A stretch of DNA of 64,000 nt from NCBI RefSeq assembly GCF_031432315.1, contig NZ_JAVKGO010000001.1:186001-250000 (forward strand). The letters are read 5' to 3'. How positions within the stretch are numbered: position 1 is the stretch's first letter; each line of letters begins with the position of its first letter. Source of the stretch: Serpentinicella sp031432315. Lineage in GTDB: Bacteria; Bacillota; Clostridia; Peptostreptococcales; Natronincolaceae. The notes beneath the pieces are model-generated. The model worked only from the letters and a program-made list of their open reading frames with translations, was not told the DNA's origin and searched no databases. A program made the translations under genes and the position numbers. Positions 27,689 to 36,875 of this stretch are shown piece after piece.

Positions 27689-28765
27689 ATGAATATGCTA
27701 GAGTTTCAAGAAAATTTCACAAAGCAATATTTTGACATGCAAAAAAAGGCTATGAATGCCGTTGGGGATGGTTTCTCACCCAATTTTATGGAGCAAATAC
27801 CAAATTTTTTTACGGGTAACAAAGAGATGGCCGAAAATATGAAGCTTACTGTAGAAATGTATAATCGATTGTATGAATCTATTAATAATTTTTGCAGGAA
27901 TACTGGCAATAAGCTTCCTGGTTATAGTACATGCGTCGAATTTTTTAATGATATGTTGGAGACGGTAGATGGTCAAAAAACTTTAAAAAATTATTATGAA
28001 GAAACATTAAATAAACTAGAAGATAATATAAAAACTGAAACAGATATACTATCATTAAATCTGAAGTCATTTGAAATATTCAGTCATTTTATTGATAATT
28101 TTTCTCCTTACTTACCCCAACCTGTTCAAAACTTTTTTCATGAAAATTTACTCTTACAGGAAATGTTTATTAATACAGCCAGAGGTGTTTACCAACCTTG
28201 GTATGATAGTATGGCTGGTATGCAAAAATCATTAAGCAAATGGATGGCAGGAGATGTAAACGGATTACGTGACTATATGCGTCTATGTAATGACAATTAT
28301 CAAAAAACTTTTAAAAAACTGACAACAATACCTAAATTTAATTCCTCCGACAATAATATAATGGCAATACAAATGGAAAGTGCAAATATACTTATTGAAC
28401 TTTATAATTATTTTAATGATACAAGAGAAAAGACAGTAAATGATACTTATGAAATTATGGACTCCATAATGAAGAAATATAACGAATTTTTTAGAAAAGG
28501 AATAAATGCAGACGCGATCAACAAATTCAACAACTATTTTATTTCAAAAAGCGAAGACCTATATAAAAAAGTTACAAGTTCCTATGATTCAACTGACTTA
28601 ATGAGGCAAATGACTAATACAAGTAAAGATTTTGCATCTAAATTTCAAAATACTATTGATACGGGATTAGAAAATCAGCCCTTTGCAACTAAGCAGGATA
28701 TAGATCACTTAAATGAAAAATTAGACAGATTAACGGAAGCTATGGAAAAGCTTAACTCAAAATAA
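27689..28765 (+). CDS. PhaE/phasin-like helical protein
   Basis: The 358-residue protein is all helical and lacks a signal peptide. Its length and pattern resemble PhaE, the non-catalytic subunit of class III polyhydroxyalkanoate synthase (about 355 residues): aromatic-rich N-terminus, a central QEMFINTARGVYQPWYDSMAGMQKSLSKWMAGD region, and a C-terminal heptad helix with a KQDIDHLNEKLDRLTEAMEKL pattern split over residues 332-355. No phaC lies in this window, so a phasin-like granule-surface role is also possible. ATG 27689 is 11 bases after AGGAGGG (27671-27677). It is bounded by terminators on both sides. Confidence 0.6.
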   Translation: MNMLEFQENFTKQYFDMQKKAMNAVGDGFSPNFMEQIPNFFTGNKEMAENMKLTVEMYNRLYESINNFCRNTGNKLPGYSTCVEFFNDMLETVDGQKTLKNYYEETLNKLEDNIKTETDILSLNLKSFEIFSHFIDNFSPYLPQPVQNFFHENLLLQEMFINTARGVYQPWYDSMAGMQKSLSKWMAGDVNGLRDYMRLCNDNYQKTFKKLTTIPKFNSSDNNIMAIQMESANILIELYNYFNDTREKTVNDTYEIMDSIMKKYNEFFRKGINADAINKFNNYFISKSEDLYKKVTSSYDSTDLMRQMTNTSKDFASKFQNTIDTGLENQPFATKQDIDHLNEKLDRLTEAMEKLNSK

Positions 28766-28783
28766 AATATATAAGATAAGTAG

Positions 28784-28825
28784 TAATACCCCATGGGATT
28801 TGAAATTCCTGGGGTATTATTTTTA
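28784..28825 (+). terminator. Intrinsic terminator
   Basis: TAATACCCC (28784-28792) pairs with GGGGTATTA (28811-28819), with further inner pairing, then TTTTTATT. Confidence 0.88.
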
Positions 28826-28928
28826 TTAGGTATGACTTGCTTTAAATTTAGACGTAACTATGATAAAATTAAATTTTAAAGTTATGAATTTAAGATATAA
28901 TTATTTTAATAAAGAAAGAGGGACGAGG

Positions 28929-29465
28929 GTGCAATTAATCGCAAAAATGAACCATCATATAATGAAAGAAAAAGAGGCCAGAGTATTTGAACGAAAATCT
29001 GCGAGAGCAATTATACTAAAAGGTACAAAAATTTTATTACTATATACAAAAAGATATGACGACTATACTTTCCCAGGTGGTGGTATAGAAACAGATGAAG
29101 ACCGAATCGATGGATTAAAGCGAGAATTAAATGAAGAAATCGGTGCAGAAAAGATTAAAGTAATCAAGGAGTTTGGATACACAGATGAATACGTACCGTA
29201 CTATAAAACAGAGTATGACTATATGCATATGCTATCCTATTTCTACATATGCGAAGCAGATGAGAATTTTGATAACATCAAACTGGAAGATTATGAACTA
29301 GCCAATGGGACATCCCCAGTATGGATAGATATTAATGATGCAATAAAACACAACAATGAAGTAATGGCAACGAAACAATCTACAATGGGATTAACAATTA
29401 AGAGAGAAACCTTGGTACTTGAGCTTATTCTAGAAGAATTACGTGCTAAAAACAGCATTGCATAA
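28929..29465 (+). CDS. NUDIX hydrolase
   Basis: NUDIX enzymes hydrolyse nucleoside diphosphates linked to other groups; the substrate is not evident here. The Nudix box GX5EX7REUXEEXGU is intact, from GGGIETDED through KRELNEEIGA, followed by a strand-rich domain of ordinary size. The start is uncertain: GTG 28929 follows AGAGGGA (28917-28923), whereas in-frame ATGs at 28860 and 28884 have no visible ribosome site and ATG 28947 would also retain the domain. With the GTG the protein has 178 residues. Confidence 0.85.
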   Translation: MQLIAKMNHHIMKEKEARVFERKSARAIILKGTKILLLYTKRYDDYTFPGGGIETDEDRIDGLKRELNEEIGAEKIKVIKEFGYTDEYVPYYKTEYDYMHMLSYFYICEADENFDNIKLEDYELANGTSPVWIDINDAIKHNNEVMATKQSTMGLTIKRETLVLELILEELRAKNSIA

Positions 29466-29497
29466 TATAAAACAAAAGATAAAGTCAGGTGATTAAA

Positions 29498-30829
29498 ATG
29501 GATTTATTTGATATAGCAAAAGAGATAAATATTGAGAGTACTGCGCCCTTGGCAGACCGAATGAGGCCAAATAATCTCCATGATATAATTGGTCAAAAAC
29601 ATATATTACAGAGCAATAAATTTTTAATAAAATGTATAAAAGCAAAGAGATTGCCTTCTCTTATCTTTTATGGGCCTCCAGGAACAGGTAAAACGACCCT
29701 AGCCAGATTATTAGCGAAGGAAATAAAGGGAGAATTTTTCCAATTAAACGCAGTTAATAGTGGGATAAAAGAGATTAAAGAGTTGGTAAACCATATAAAA
29801 GAAATAAAAACAGTAAGTAAGAAGGACTGTATATTATTTATTGATGAGATTCATCGCTTTTCTAAGAATCAACAGGATGCATTATTGCCCCATGCTGAAA
29901 GCGGACTCTTAATATTAATCGGTGCTACTACTGAAAATCCATATTTCCAAATAAACAATGCGCTTCTATCCCGTCTTACTTTAATAAAGTTAGAAGAATT
30001 AACAGATGAAGATATTCAAGATATATTAAAAAGGGCCATAAGAAATAAAGAAAAAGGACTAGGTAATCTTTATTTAGATATAACTCAAGAAGCATTAAAC
30101 CATATTGTAAATATGTCAAATGGGGATGCAAGAAAAGCATTAAATGCACTTGAAATTGCATGTTTAAGTACAAGTCCAAACAAAGAAGGTAAAATTTTTG
30201 TAGATATCCATGTGGCCCAAGAGTCGATACAACAAAGGGTATTAGATTATGATAAGAATGGTGACAACCATTACGATGTGATCTCTGCTTTTATAAAAAG
30301 CATACGAGGAAGTGACCCAGATGCTTCTTTACATTATTTAGCTAAGATGATAGCTGCTGGGGAAGACCCAGAATATATAGCCAGACGTTTAATCATAAGT
30401 GCTTCGGAAGACATAGGGAACGCAGACCCACAAGCACTTCAAATTGCAGTTTCAACCCACACCGCAATACAAATAATCGGTATGCCTGAAGGAAGAATTC
30501 CACTAGCCCAAGCAACTGCGTATTTAGCATCTGCACCGAAAAGCAATGCATCTTACGTAGCCATAGATAAAGCATTAGAAGACATATCAAATGTACATAC
30601 AATGGTACCAACCCACCTAAGAGATGCACATTATAAAGGTGCAAAGAACCTAGGGCATGGTTTAAATTATTTATACCCACATAATTATCCGAGTAATTAT
30701 GTGGAGCAACAATATCTACCTGATGAAATAAAAAATAAAGTGTATTACAGACCATCTGAGCAAGGTTATGAACAAAAAATAAAGACTAAGTTAGCTAATT
30801 TTAGAAAACCATTAACTGATAAATACTAA
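29498..30829 (+). CDS. rarA: Replication-associated recombination protein A (RarA/MgsA)
   Basis: RarA is a AAA+ ATPase related to clamp loaders and RuvB, acting at stalled replication forks. The 443-residue protein starts with the usual PLADRMRPNNLHDIIGQ segment, has Walker A GPPGTGKTT near residue 57, Walker B ILFIDEIHRF near residue 113, and the C-terminal tetramerisation region with HYDVISAFIKSIRGSDPDA. ATG 29498 follows AGGTGAT; an upstream in-frame GTG at 29489 lies inside that site. It begins 32 bases after the NUDIX gene. Confidence 0.95.
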   Translation: MDLFDIAKEINIESTAPLADRMRPNNLHDIIGQKHILQSNKFLIKCIKAKRLPSLIFYGPPGTGKTTLARLLAKEIKGEFFQLNAVNSGIKEIKELVNHIKEIKTVSKKDCILFIDEIHRFSKNQQDALLPHAESGLLILIGATTENPYFQINNALLSRLTLIKLEELTDEDIQDILKRAIRNKEKGLGNLYLDITQEALNHIVNMSNGDARKALNALEIACLSTSPNKEGKIFVDIHVAQESIQQRVLDYDKNGDNHYDVISAFIKSIRGSDPDASLHYLAKMIAAGEDPEYIARRLIISASEDIGNADPQALQIAVSTHTAIQIIGMPEGRIPLAQATAYLASAPKSNASYVAIDKALEDISNVHTMVPTHLRDAHYKGAKNLGHGLNYLYPHNYPSNYVEQQYLPDEIKNKVYYRPSEQGYEQKIKTKLANFRKPLTDKY

Positions 30830-30834
30830 ATAAA

Positions 30835-30881
30835 GGAAAAACAACCATCTAAATTTTAGATTTTAGATGGTTGTTTTTTCC
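30835..30881 (+). terminator. Intrinsic terminator of rarA
   Basis: A long stem (30835-30853 with 30862-30881) includes AACAACCATCTAAA paired with TTTAGATGGTTGTT and ends in a T-run. Confidence 0.9.
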
Positions 30882-30967
30882 GTAACAAGTTTGTTTAGTA
30901 TTCATATATTAATAGTATAAAAAAGTACCAAATATAGAAGATGACAGAAAAGATAAGGGGGATTTAA

Positions 30968-31258
30968 ATGGGTCAATTATATAATGAATCAAATTATTTT
31001 ATAGCTGTATTTAATTCAAGAAATCATGCCATTCAACTGTATCAGTTGTTGAAAAAGAGTAAATTTAATCAATTTCAACTTATATCAACACCCTGTAGAA
31101 TCAAATCAGGCTGTAGCTATTCAATAAAATGTCTAAAAGAAAAAGATGTACTTATACTGAAAGAGCAAGCAGATAAAATTAATAAAAATATATCTATAAT
31201 TTATGAAGTTAGACGTATTAATGGTAGAAAAACTTTTACAAAAGTGAATATGCTTTAA
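30968..31258 (+). CDS. DUF3343 (Se/S-carrier-like) protein
   Basis: The 96-residue protein fits the small DUF3343 family, described as putative selenium/sulfur carrier-like proteins: an N-terminal FNSRNHAIQLYQLLKK segment and the STPCRIKSGCSYSIKC stretch, which matches the family's P-R-x-IS-x-GC motif with conserved cysteines near residues 43, 49 and 55. Function is unproven. ATG 30968 has an AAGGGGGAT site. No selenium or sulfur gene is adjacent, so context gives no help. Confidence 0.75.
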   Translation: MGQLYNESNYFIAVFNSRNHAIQLYQLLKKSKFNQFQLISTPCRIKSGCSYSIKCLKEKDVLILKEQADKINKNISIIYEVRRINGRKTFTKVNML

Positions 31259-31391
31259 AACTATATAACACATTAAAGATTTATAACAAGAAATTAATTC
31301 TAGACTAAAGATTTAATATATATTTAAGAAGTAAATTGAACACCATTTTTCAAACTGTTTAACCCACTAAATTTTAATTATACAATCTCCT

Positions 31392-31425
31392 AAACTAAGT
31401 AATTCGTTGATTACTTAGTTTTTAA
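31392..31425 (+). terminator. Intrinsic terminator between convergent genes
   Basis: AAACTAAGTAAT (31392-31403) pairs with ATTACTTAGTTT (31410-31421), with a plus-strand T-run. The right arm overlaps the end of the minus-strand gene. Confidence 0.75.
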
Positions 31426-32938
31426 AATACTTTAGAACTTTATTAAAAAAGCCTGATTCTTCTTTAAGTATATTATTAATGTCATTCTCAATGATTAAAT
31501 ATTGTTTCTTTAAATCGACTAATTTGTTATCAAAAATATCGATTTTTTTGCAGTAACTTGACAAATTATTTTTTAAATCCGCTTGTTCAGACTCTATATT
31601 AGCATATTGAGTATTTAGATTTTCAAGAGCAAACACTAGTCGATCGACAGTTTTAGAGTATGAAATAAAACTTTCATCCGTAGGATCATTAGTTATAGAT
31701 GCTTTAATTTTTTTCAACTTATTAATCTGTTCTTGCATGTCATTAATATAACATTCAATATCATCTACTATACTTTCTATCCTTAGATTTATATTTTCTT
31801 TATTATCATGAGAAAGATTATTGTCAGACGAGGTAGTCATTTCAATTTCATTATTATTATTTTTATTGATATTTAACTGAGTAGTTTTATCTGTTGCAGT
31901 TTTTGAACTTTTGTAAGACTTGTTAAAAGGACATAAAGAAAATGGGTAATTTTCTTCACCATATAAATAGTTAGCTTTCCATCTTCCTTCCTGGTTCACA
32001 CAACTCTTGTACCTATAAAGAATAGGATTTTCAAGCTTAGGTGATGTATTAGTCTCACTCCAACTTAAACCTTGATTATCTGTTACTAAAGACAATATAC
32101 TTTTATTTTGTTTATAGTAAATTTTTATATTATCTTCATCCTCAAGAAATACAGGAAGAATACAGTTACAATTTTTATCCGTTAAATTTATAACATCTGA
32201 CCATGTAGACTTAAAGTTAATAATATGCTTTTTTTGTCTATATTTTAAAACCAAATTATTATCCACTACCGAGGTCCAAACTAAGTGCAAAGTGTCTTTT
32301 TTGTCTATTAGCATAGAGGGGTGAGAGTGATCCTCTAAAATATTTGAAATATGTTCTCTAGAAGTCCATTTTTGACTATTTTCAGAGAATTTATAATAAT
32401 ATAACTGATGGTTTCCTTTATGTAATACCTTATATACAATATGGAAGTTTCCTAAACTATCTACATCAAAAAAGAAAGGACTGGGGTATTTACCTGGCAT
32501 ATATGAAGTAACCGTATGTTTTTTTGGCTTACCAGAATCCCAAAAAGTATGTTCTAAAGAAACTATCATAGAATTAAGTATATTTTGCTTAAGACAAAGC
32601 AAATGGGTAAAACCTTTTTGAACATGGATAGTTAAGTATCTATAAGTATTAGATTGAATATCTAGTTTGCCTAAAGTTTTAGAACTATAACTAAAATCTC
32701 TCTTTATCATATAAGTTAAGTTTCCTGAAGAATCAATATAAATTAAATGTACAACATCATCTTCATCTACGGTAACACCAAACTCTATAATAGGTTCAGA
32801 GACTAACGCTTTATTTTCAATTAAATTTAACTGTTGGTCATAAGAACTGAAAAATAATTTTTTTTCGTCATTTACATAAAAGTAATAGATAAGATTGGAT
32901 TGATTTCGTATAAGGTAATGTAGATGTGTAGGACTCAT
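31415..32938 (-). CDS. Beta-propeller-like protein with C-terminal coiled coil
   Basis: I do not recognise a named family. The 507-residue protein has no signal peptide. Residues about 1-330 contain repeated D-x-x-(G/N)-x-x-H-(L/I)-(V/I) elements (DEDDVVHLIY, DSLGNFHIVY, DKKDTLHLVW), each about 45-60 residues apart, as in BNR/sialidase-type propellers. After a Thr/Asn-rich linker, residues about 395-495 form a coiled coil. The start is the minus-strand ATG 32938, six bases after AAAAGGAGGGG; a longer frame would begin inside that site. A CATAGTAT element upstream on the minus strand hints at sporulation control but lacks a matching -35. Confidence 0.75.
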   Translation of the reverse strand: MSPTHLHYLIRNQSNLIYYFYVNDEKKLFFSSYDQQLNLIENKALVSEPIIEFGVTVDEDDVVHLIYIDSSGNLTYMIKRDFSYSSKTLGKLDIQSNTYRYLTIHVQKGFTHLLCLKQNILNSMIVSLEHTFWDSGKPKKHTVTSYMPGKYPSPFFFDVDSLGNFHIVYKVLHKGNHQLYYYKFSENSQKWTSREHISNILEDHSHPSMLIDKKDTLHLVWTSVVDNNLVLKYRQKKHIINFKSTWSDVINLTDKNCNCILPVFLEDEDNIKIYYKQNKSILSLVTDNQGLSWSETNTSPKLENPILYRYKSCVNQEGRWKANYLYGEENYPFSLCPFNKSYKSSKTATDKTTQLNINKNNNNEIEMTTSSDNNLSHDNKENINLRIESIVDDIECYINDMQEQINKLKKIKASITNDPTDESFISYSKTVDRLVFALENLNTQYANIESEQADLKNNLSSYCKKIDIFDNKLVDLKKQYLIIENDINNILKEESGFFNKVLKYFKN

Positions 32939-33094
32939 AACATACCCCTCCTTTTGCAATTTATTTCTCTATATAATAGTATCTAAGCATTTTTTAAGAT
33001 TGCACAAATCCCTTCTTAATCCATACTATGTTAATATAAAATATTTTATTATCATTTAAATGAAGTTGTTTGTAAAAGGTAAAGACATAATGTA

Positions 33095-33120
33095 ACAGAA
33101 TATTGAGGAATTCATATACT
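33095..33120 (+). promoter_or_regulatory. SigK-like promoter
   Basis: AC (33095-33096), 16 bases, then CATATACT (33113-33120) fits the late mother-cell CATANNNT pattern. The spacing is one base short of the best form. Confidence 0.3.
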
Positions 33121-33165
33121 GGTATTGTATAACTAAGAAAAGAATATATATAAGGGGGCAAAAAA

Positions 33166-33807
33166 ATGGATAATATGAACCAAATTGATCCTTATCTTCC
33201 AGATTTTAAGTCAGAGTGTATTATCGCTAAAAAAGTTTACGCACAATGTCAACAAAGAGCGTGTTTTGAAAATTTAGAAGTAAAACTTCCTTGTGATGGA
33301 ACATACGAGTTTGTTGACATAAAATTTCTGCCAGGAAAAATCTTTGACGAAGTAATTACACCAATACCAAACCGAACAAACTTTAAGAGAGCAAGATTTA
33401 GAGTAGTAATAAAATACAGATTACGTGTAAGAAACATAGAAACAGGTTCTATCGTTGAAATAAAAGGACAATTACCTGACATATTAAAAGATATCGTCCT
33501 ATTTATGCCGGAATCTAGAGATGAATTTAATTTTAAACTAGTACTTGAAACAGCAACACAATTATTAGCAGATCCTTTTGATAACAGTAAAACCCTTGTT
33601 CTAGCTGTAGGCGTATTTATAATTGTAAAAGTAGTAGGCGAAGTACAACTACTCATCCCTGCATTTGGATTCTGTCCAGAGCCTGATGAATGCGAAGCAT
33701 TTTTACCTGATGATGTATGTAAAGATTTTGATGTAGCCCCATTCCCAGATTTTTTCCCAAAACAATTTGAAGATATATATGATGATGAGGAAAACGATTT
33801 TATATAA
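33166..33807 (+). CDS. Presumed spore-surface component (paralogue 2)
   Basis: The 213-residue protein is a shorter relative of the one at 19.1 kb. Shared features in order are the EC-I-x-x-KVY motif near residue 18 with a nearby CQQRACFENL, a beta-rich YRLRVRN-ETG element, the G-x-LPD segment, LFMPESRDEF, the hydrophobic strand LVLAVGVFIIVKVVGEVQLLIP and the FCPEPDEC end. The acidic tail (DIYDDEENDF) is unique to it. Family function is unknown; a spore coat or exosporium place is inferred from relatives in spore formers and the SigK-like promoter. ATG 33166 has an AAGGGGG site. Confidence 0.7.
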   Translation: MDNMNQIDPYLPDFKSECIIAKKVYAQCQQRACFENLEVKLPCDGTYEFVDIKFLPGKIFDEVITPIPNRTNFKRARFRVVIKYRLRVRNIETGSIVEIKGQLPDILKDIVLFMPESRDEFNFKLVLETATQLLADPFDNSKTLVLAVGVFIIVKVVGEVQLLIPAFGFCPEPDECEAFLPDDVCKDFDVAPFPDFFPKQFEDIYDDEENDFI

Positions 33808-33837
33808 AAAAACTGCCATAAAGGCAGTTTTTTTATT
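33804..33837. terminator. Bidirectional terminator
   Basis: AAAACTGCC pairs with GGCAGTTTT around a 5-base loop, with A- and T-tracts on either side, between convergent genes. Confidence 0.88.
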
Positions 33838-33846
33838 CTAATATCT

Positions 33847-34686
33847 TTATTTTTGAATAAACATTTGAGTATAGTAACCGTTGTAAATACCTATTCCTAT
33901 ATGAGTAAAGTTAGGGTTTAAAATATTTTTTCTATGACCATCTGAATTCATAAGGCCATTGTGAGCAGACTCAACACTATGCGTTCTTGCAATATTTTCA
34001 GCTGCAGCTCGGTATTGTATACCAAAGCTTCTCATCATATCAAAAGGAGACCCATAAGTCGGTGATGTATGTGAGAAATAGTTATTATCATGCATGTCTA
34101 GAGACTTTACTCTAGCAGTATATGATAAGTCAACATCAATTGCTAGGGGTGCTAAACCAGCTTCAGCCCTTGCTTGATTTACGTATTCTACAAGTCTAAC
34201 TTCTTTATTAGATAAAGTATGGCGCTCGTTTGAATGTGGAGTATTTTCTGTAACTTCAGGTGCTACAGGATCATCTGATTTTGGTTCCGCTGGAACTGGT
34301 GTTGTTACTACTGGACTTGGAACAGATGAATCCTTATCTGTCACTGTATTATCTTCAGGTGTTGGAGCGGGTACAGCTTCTTCCTTGTCTTGAGGAATGT
34401 TTATTTCATCTTTTTCTGGTACATTTACATCATAATCTGAGGTGTTTTCTTGGGGTTGCACTCGTTGAATATTAATTCTAAATGCATTTCTAAAAGATTG
34501 TAAAAGGGAGTTCTCAGATGTGCTATTTTGAATGTCAAATAGTCTTACGATCTGTTTGTTATTCCTATTAAACACAAATCTTCTATTAACATTATGCGTT
34601 GATGCGCTAGCAAATGATACGGATGAAATAATAAATGTAGCGGTTAAAACAGATACCATTACTTTTTTTGTTGAACTTTTAAACAT
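33847..34686 (-). CDS. Secreted CAP-domain (SCP/PR1-like) protein
   Basis: The 279-residue protein has a Sec signal peptide (MFKSSTKKVMVSVLTATFIISSVSFASAS), a disordered Pro/Glu/Thr-rich region (about 70-150), and a C-terminal CAP domain with VEYVNQARAEAGLAPL, the metal-binding-type H in FSHTSP, AAENIA, and SDGHRKNILNPNFTHIGIG. It resembles YkwD-type proteins of Firmicutes, several of which associate with spores or the envelope. The start is the minus-strand ATG 34686 with GGAAGGAGC upstream. Confidence 0.9.
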   Translation of the reverse strand: MFKSSTKKVMVSVLTATFIISSVSFASASTHNVNRRFVFNRNNKQIVRLFDIQNSTSENSLLQSFRNAFRINIQRVQPQENTSDYDVNVPEKDEINIPQDKEEAVPAPTPEDNTVTDKDSSVPSPVVTTPVPAEPKSDDPVAPEVTENTPHSNERHTLSNKEVRLVEYVNQARAEAGLAPLAIDVDLSYTARVKSLDMHDNNYFSHTSPTYGSPFDMMRSFGIQYRAAAENIARTHSVESAHNGLMNSDGHRKNILNPNFTHIGIGIYNGYYTQMFIQK

Positions 34687-34861
34687 AATATATGCTCCTT
34701 CCAAAATTTAAATGCATTATGTTAACTTACTTAAATATAATCATATCGAACATTGAATGTTTTTCAAGGAAACCAGCAGAAAAGCCACAAACAATTTATA
34801 GAATTATGTAAACTGAACACTTGCTTGTCTTGACATTACTGACTAAAGAGGGGGGCGTTTA

Positions 34862-35854
34862 TTGAAAGTACTAATGTATATAAGGCGAGACTATCAAACT
34901 AATTTAGCAGGAGATAGTATTCAATTAATTAAAACAAAACAATATTTAGAACAAAGAGGTATTGACATAACAGTTTCAAGTAATTTGAATGAAGATTTAA
35001 GACCTTACGATTTAATTCACTTATTTAATACAATTAGAATAGAAGATACATATCATTACTTATCAAACGTAATTAAATATAAAAAAAAGGTTGCTTTAAC
35101 TCCAATCTATTGGAATTTAATAAAGTACCTACCTTACACAAAGAAAAATGAACTACTACGTTTAAAATGGAAAAAACTAAATGCTATGAGAAGCAAGGTT
35201 TTTAAAAATGTAGATATAATCTTACCAAGTTCCGAAACGGAAATGGAAGCAATAAGAGAAGAGTTTGACGTAAAAAATCCATATATTATAGTTCCTAATG
35301 GAGTCGATAAAGCTTTCGAAACTGGTAATCAAAGTAAGTTTAGAAAGTTATACAATATGAAAGATTTTGTTTTATGTGTCGGAAGAATTTGTCCTCATAA
35401 AAATCAATTAGCACTTGCAAAAATAACAAAGAAATTAGAAATCCCCCTAATGCTTCTAGGACCAATAAATGATCCAGATTATTTTAATTTATGCATGAGC
35501 GCCAACAACAACATCGTTCATGTACCTATCGTTAAACATCACGACATATGCCATTATTATAAAGCGGCAAAAGTTCATGCCCTAATTAGCTGGTATGAAA
35601 TACCAGGCTTAGTTAACTTAGAAGCAGGTTTAACAGCCTGTAATATTCTTACAACTGAAGGTGGCAGTACAAAAGATTACTTTAAAAACTATGCTGAGTA
35701 TAGTAAGTACTATGATATAGATAATATTGAAATAAAACTAAAACAATTATTAAAAAGAGGTAAAAATACAGATCTTCAAAAACATATTAAGGAAAATTAC
35801 TTATGGGAGTCGGTTACAGAAAAAATATTACTAGCCTATGATTATTTACTTTAA
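34862..35854 (+). CDS. Glycosyltransferase, GT4-like
   Basis: The 330-residue protein has a GT-B fold pattern: an N-terminal Rossmann-like part (MKVLMYIRRDYQTNLAGDS), VPNGVD near residue 145, CVGRICPHKNQL near residue 170, and a C-terminal donor-binding region with YEIPGLVNLEAGLTACNILTTEGG where the usual E-x7-E element is present. Acceptor and donor are unknown. The start is TTG 34862 after a GGGGGG site; ATG 34874 is an alternative. It lies 31 bases before the RmlD-like gene, suggesting joint work on a surface glycan. Confidence 0.85.
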   Translation: MKVLMYIRRDYQTNLAGDSIQLIKTKQYLEQRGIDITVSSNLNEDLRPYDLIHLFNTIRIEDTYHYLSNVIKYKKKVALTPIYWNLIKYLPYTKKNELLRLKWKKLNAMRSKVFKNVDIILPSSETEMEAIREEFDVKNPYIIVPNGVDKAFETGNQSKFRKLYNMKDFVLCVGRICPHKNQLALAKITKKLEIPLMLLGPINDPDYFNLCMSANNNIVHVPIVKHHDICHYYKAAKVHALISWYEIPGLVNLEAGLTACNILTTEGGSTKDYFKNYAEYSKYYDIDNIEIKLKQLLKRGKNTDLQKHIKENYLWESVTEKILLAYDYLL

Positions 35855-35885
35855 TTTACAATTAGTCTAGAGGGGAGGCTAAAAC

Positions 35886-36701
35886 ATGAAAATATGCATA
35901 CTTGGAGGGATGGGACAATTAGGCTATGAGCTAAAAAAAATTTATCAAGACCACGAAGTATTCAACTACAGAAAAAATGAATTAGATATAACAGACCAAG
36001 ATAAACTATACAATATACTAAAAGAACTTCAGCCAAATGTTGTTGTAAATGCAGCAGCGATTACTGACATAGACTTATGTGAGGAAAAGAGGAAAGCAGC
36101 ATTTAATGTAAATACAAAGGCTGCAAAAAATATCGCGGAAATAACAAACGAAATTGGTAGCGAGTTAGTTCATATAAGTACGGATTATGTTTTCGACGGA
36201 AATAAATTAACTGCCTATGATGAGTATGATATACCAAACCCAATTAATGTTTATGGATTATCGAAATATAAAGGAGAGGAAGAAGTAAAAAAAAGCACGA
36301 ACCAGTATTATATTGTAAGGGTGTCTTGGCTATATTCCCACAGAGGGTATAATTTTATTAATAGTATGCTAAACTTAAGTAGTAACCACACAATCGTAAA
36401 GGTGGTTAACGATCAACGGGGTTCTCCAACCTATTCCTTCGATGTAGCTTATGGAATAAAAGAAATGATTAGAAATAAAAAACACGGTATCTACCATCTT
36501 GCAAATAAGGGAAGTTGCACTTGGTATGAACTTGCCCTTGAAGTTTGTAAATTAAAAAATATTAAGGCAAAAATTTTGCCTATAAATTCTAATGAGATAG
36601 AAACAAAAGCACGAAGACCTAAAAATACATCCCTAAATAATAATTCAAATATTACAATGAGACCTTGGAACGAAGCGCTTAAAAGTTATTTAAGTAAGTA
36701 A
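35886..36701 (+). CDS. rfbD: dTDP-4-dehydrorhamnose reductase (RmlD/RfbD)-like
   Basis: RmlD reduces dTDP-4-keto-L-rhamnose to dTDP-L-rhamnose with NAD(P)H. The 271-residue extended-SDR protein has the glycine-rich GGMGQLGYEL motif at the N-terminus, VNAAAITDIDLCE, HISTDYVFDG, and the catalytic YGLSKYKGE near residue 125. No other rml genes (rmlABC) are nearby, so the exact nucleotide sugar is unproven. ATG 35886 has a GAGGGGAGG site. Confidence 0.85.
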   Translation: MKICILGGMGQLGYELKKIYQDHEVFNYRKNELDITDQDKLYNILKELQPNVVVNAAAITDIDLCEEKRKAAFNVNTKAAKNIAEITNEIGSELVHISTDYVFDGNKLTAYDEYDIPNPINVYGLSKYKGEEEVKKSTNQYYIVRVSWLYSHRGYNFINSMLNLSSNHTIVKVVNDQRGSPTYSFDVAYGIKEMIRNKKHGIYHLANKGSCTWYELALEVCKLKNIKAKILPINSNEIETKARRPKNTSLNNNSNITMRPWNEALKSYLSK

Positions 36702-36735
36702 GATATCGAACATAATTGCTTAAGCTAAAGGATAT

Positions 36736-36770
36736 AAAAATGAGAAGTTTACCCAACTTCTCATTTTTAT
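36736..36770 (+). terminator. Intrinsic terminator
   Basis: AAAAATGAGAAGTT (36736-36749) pairs with AACTTCTCATTTTT (36755-36768). Confidence 0.88.
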
Positions 36771-36840
36771 TTGTCTAAATATAATATGGGATGTTAATCA
36801 CTGTAAATATAAAAATATATTACAATAATAAAGGAGAATG

Positions 36841-36869
36841 TTGACAAAAATAGTAGGGTATAATATACT
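36841..36869 (+). promoter_or_regulatory. Sigma-A promoter for iscR-iscS-iscU
   Basis: Consensus TTGACA (36841-36846), a 17-base spacer and TATACT (36864-36869). A second TATAAT at 36859 is too close to the -35 to be used with it. Confidence 0.8.
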
Positions 36870-36875
36870 GTGTTT

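Noticed and set aside
27681..27692. Three-codon frame (ATG ATT TTA TGA) just before the PhaE-like gene
   Set aside because: Too short to call; it overlaps the real ATG but the spacing to the ribosome site is only three bases.
36841..36864. TTGACA with TATAAT before iscR
   Set aside because: The spacing is 12 bases; the neighbouring TATACT gives the correct 17.
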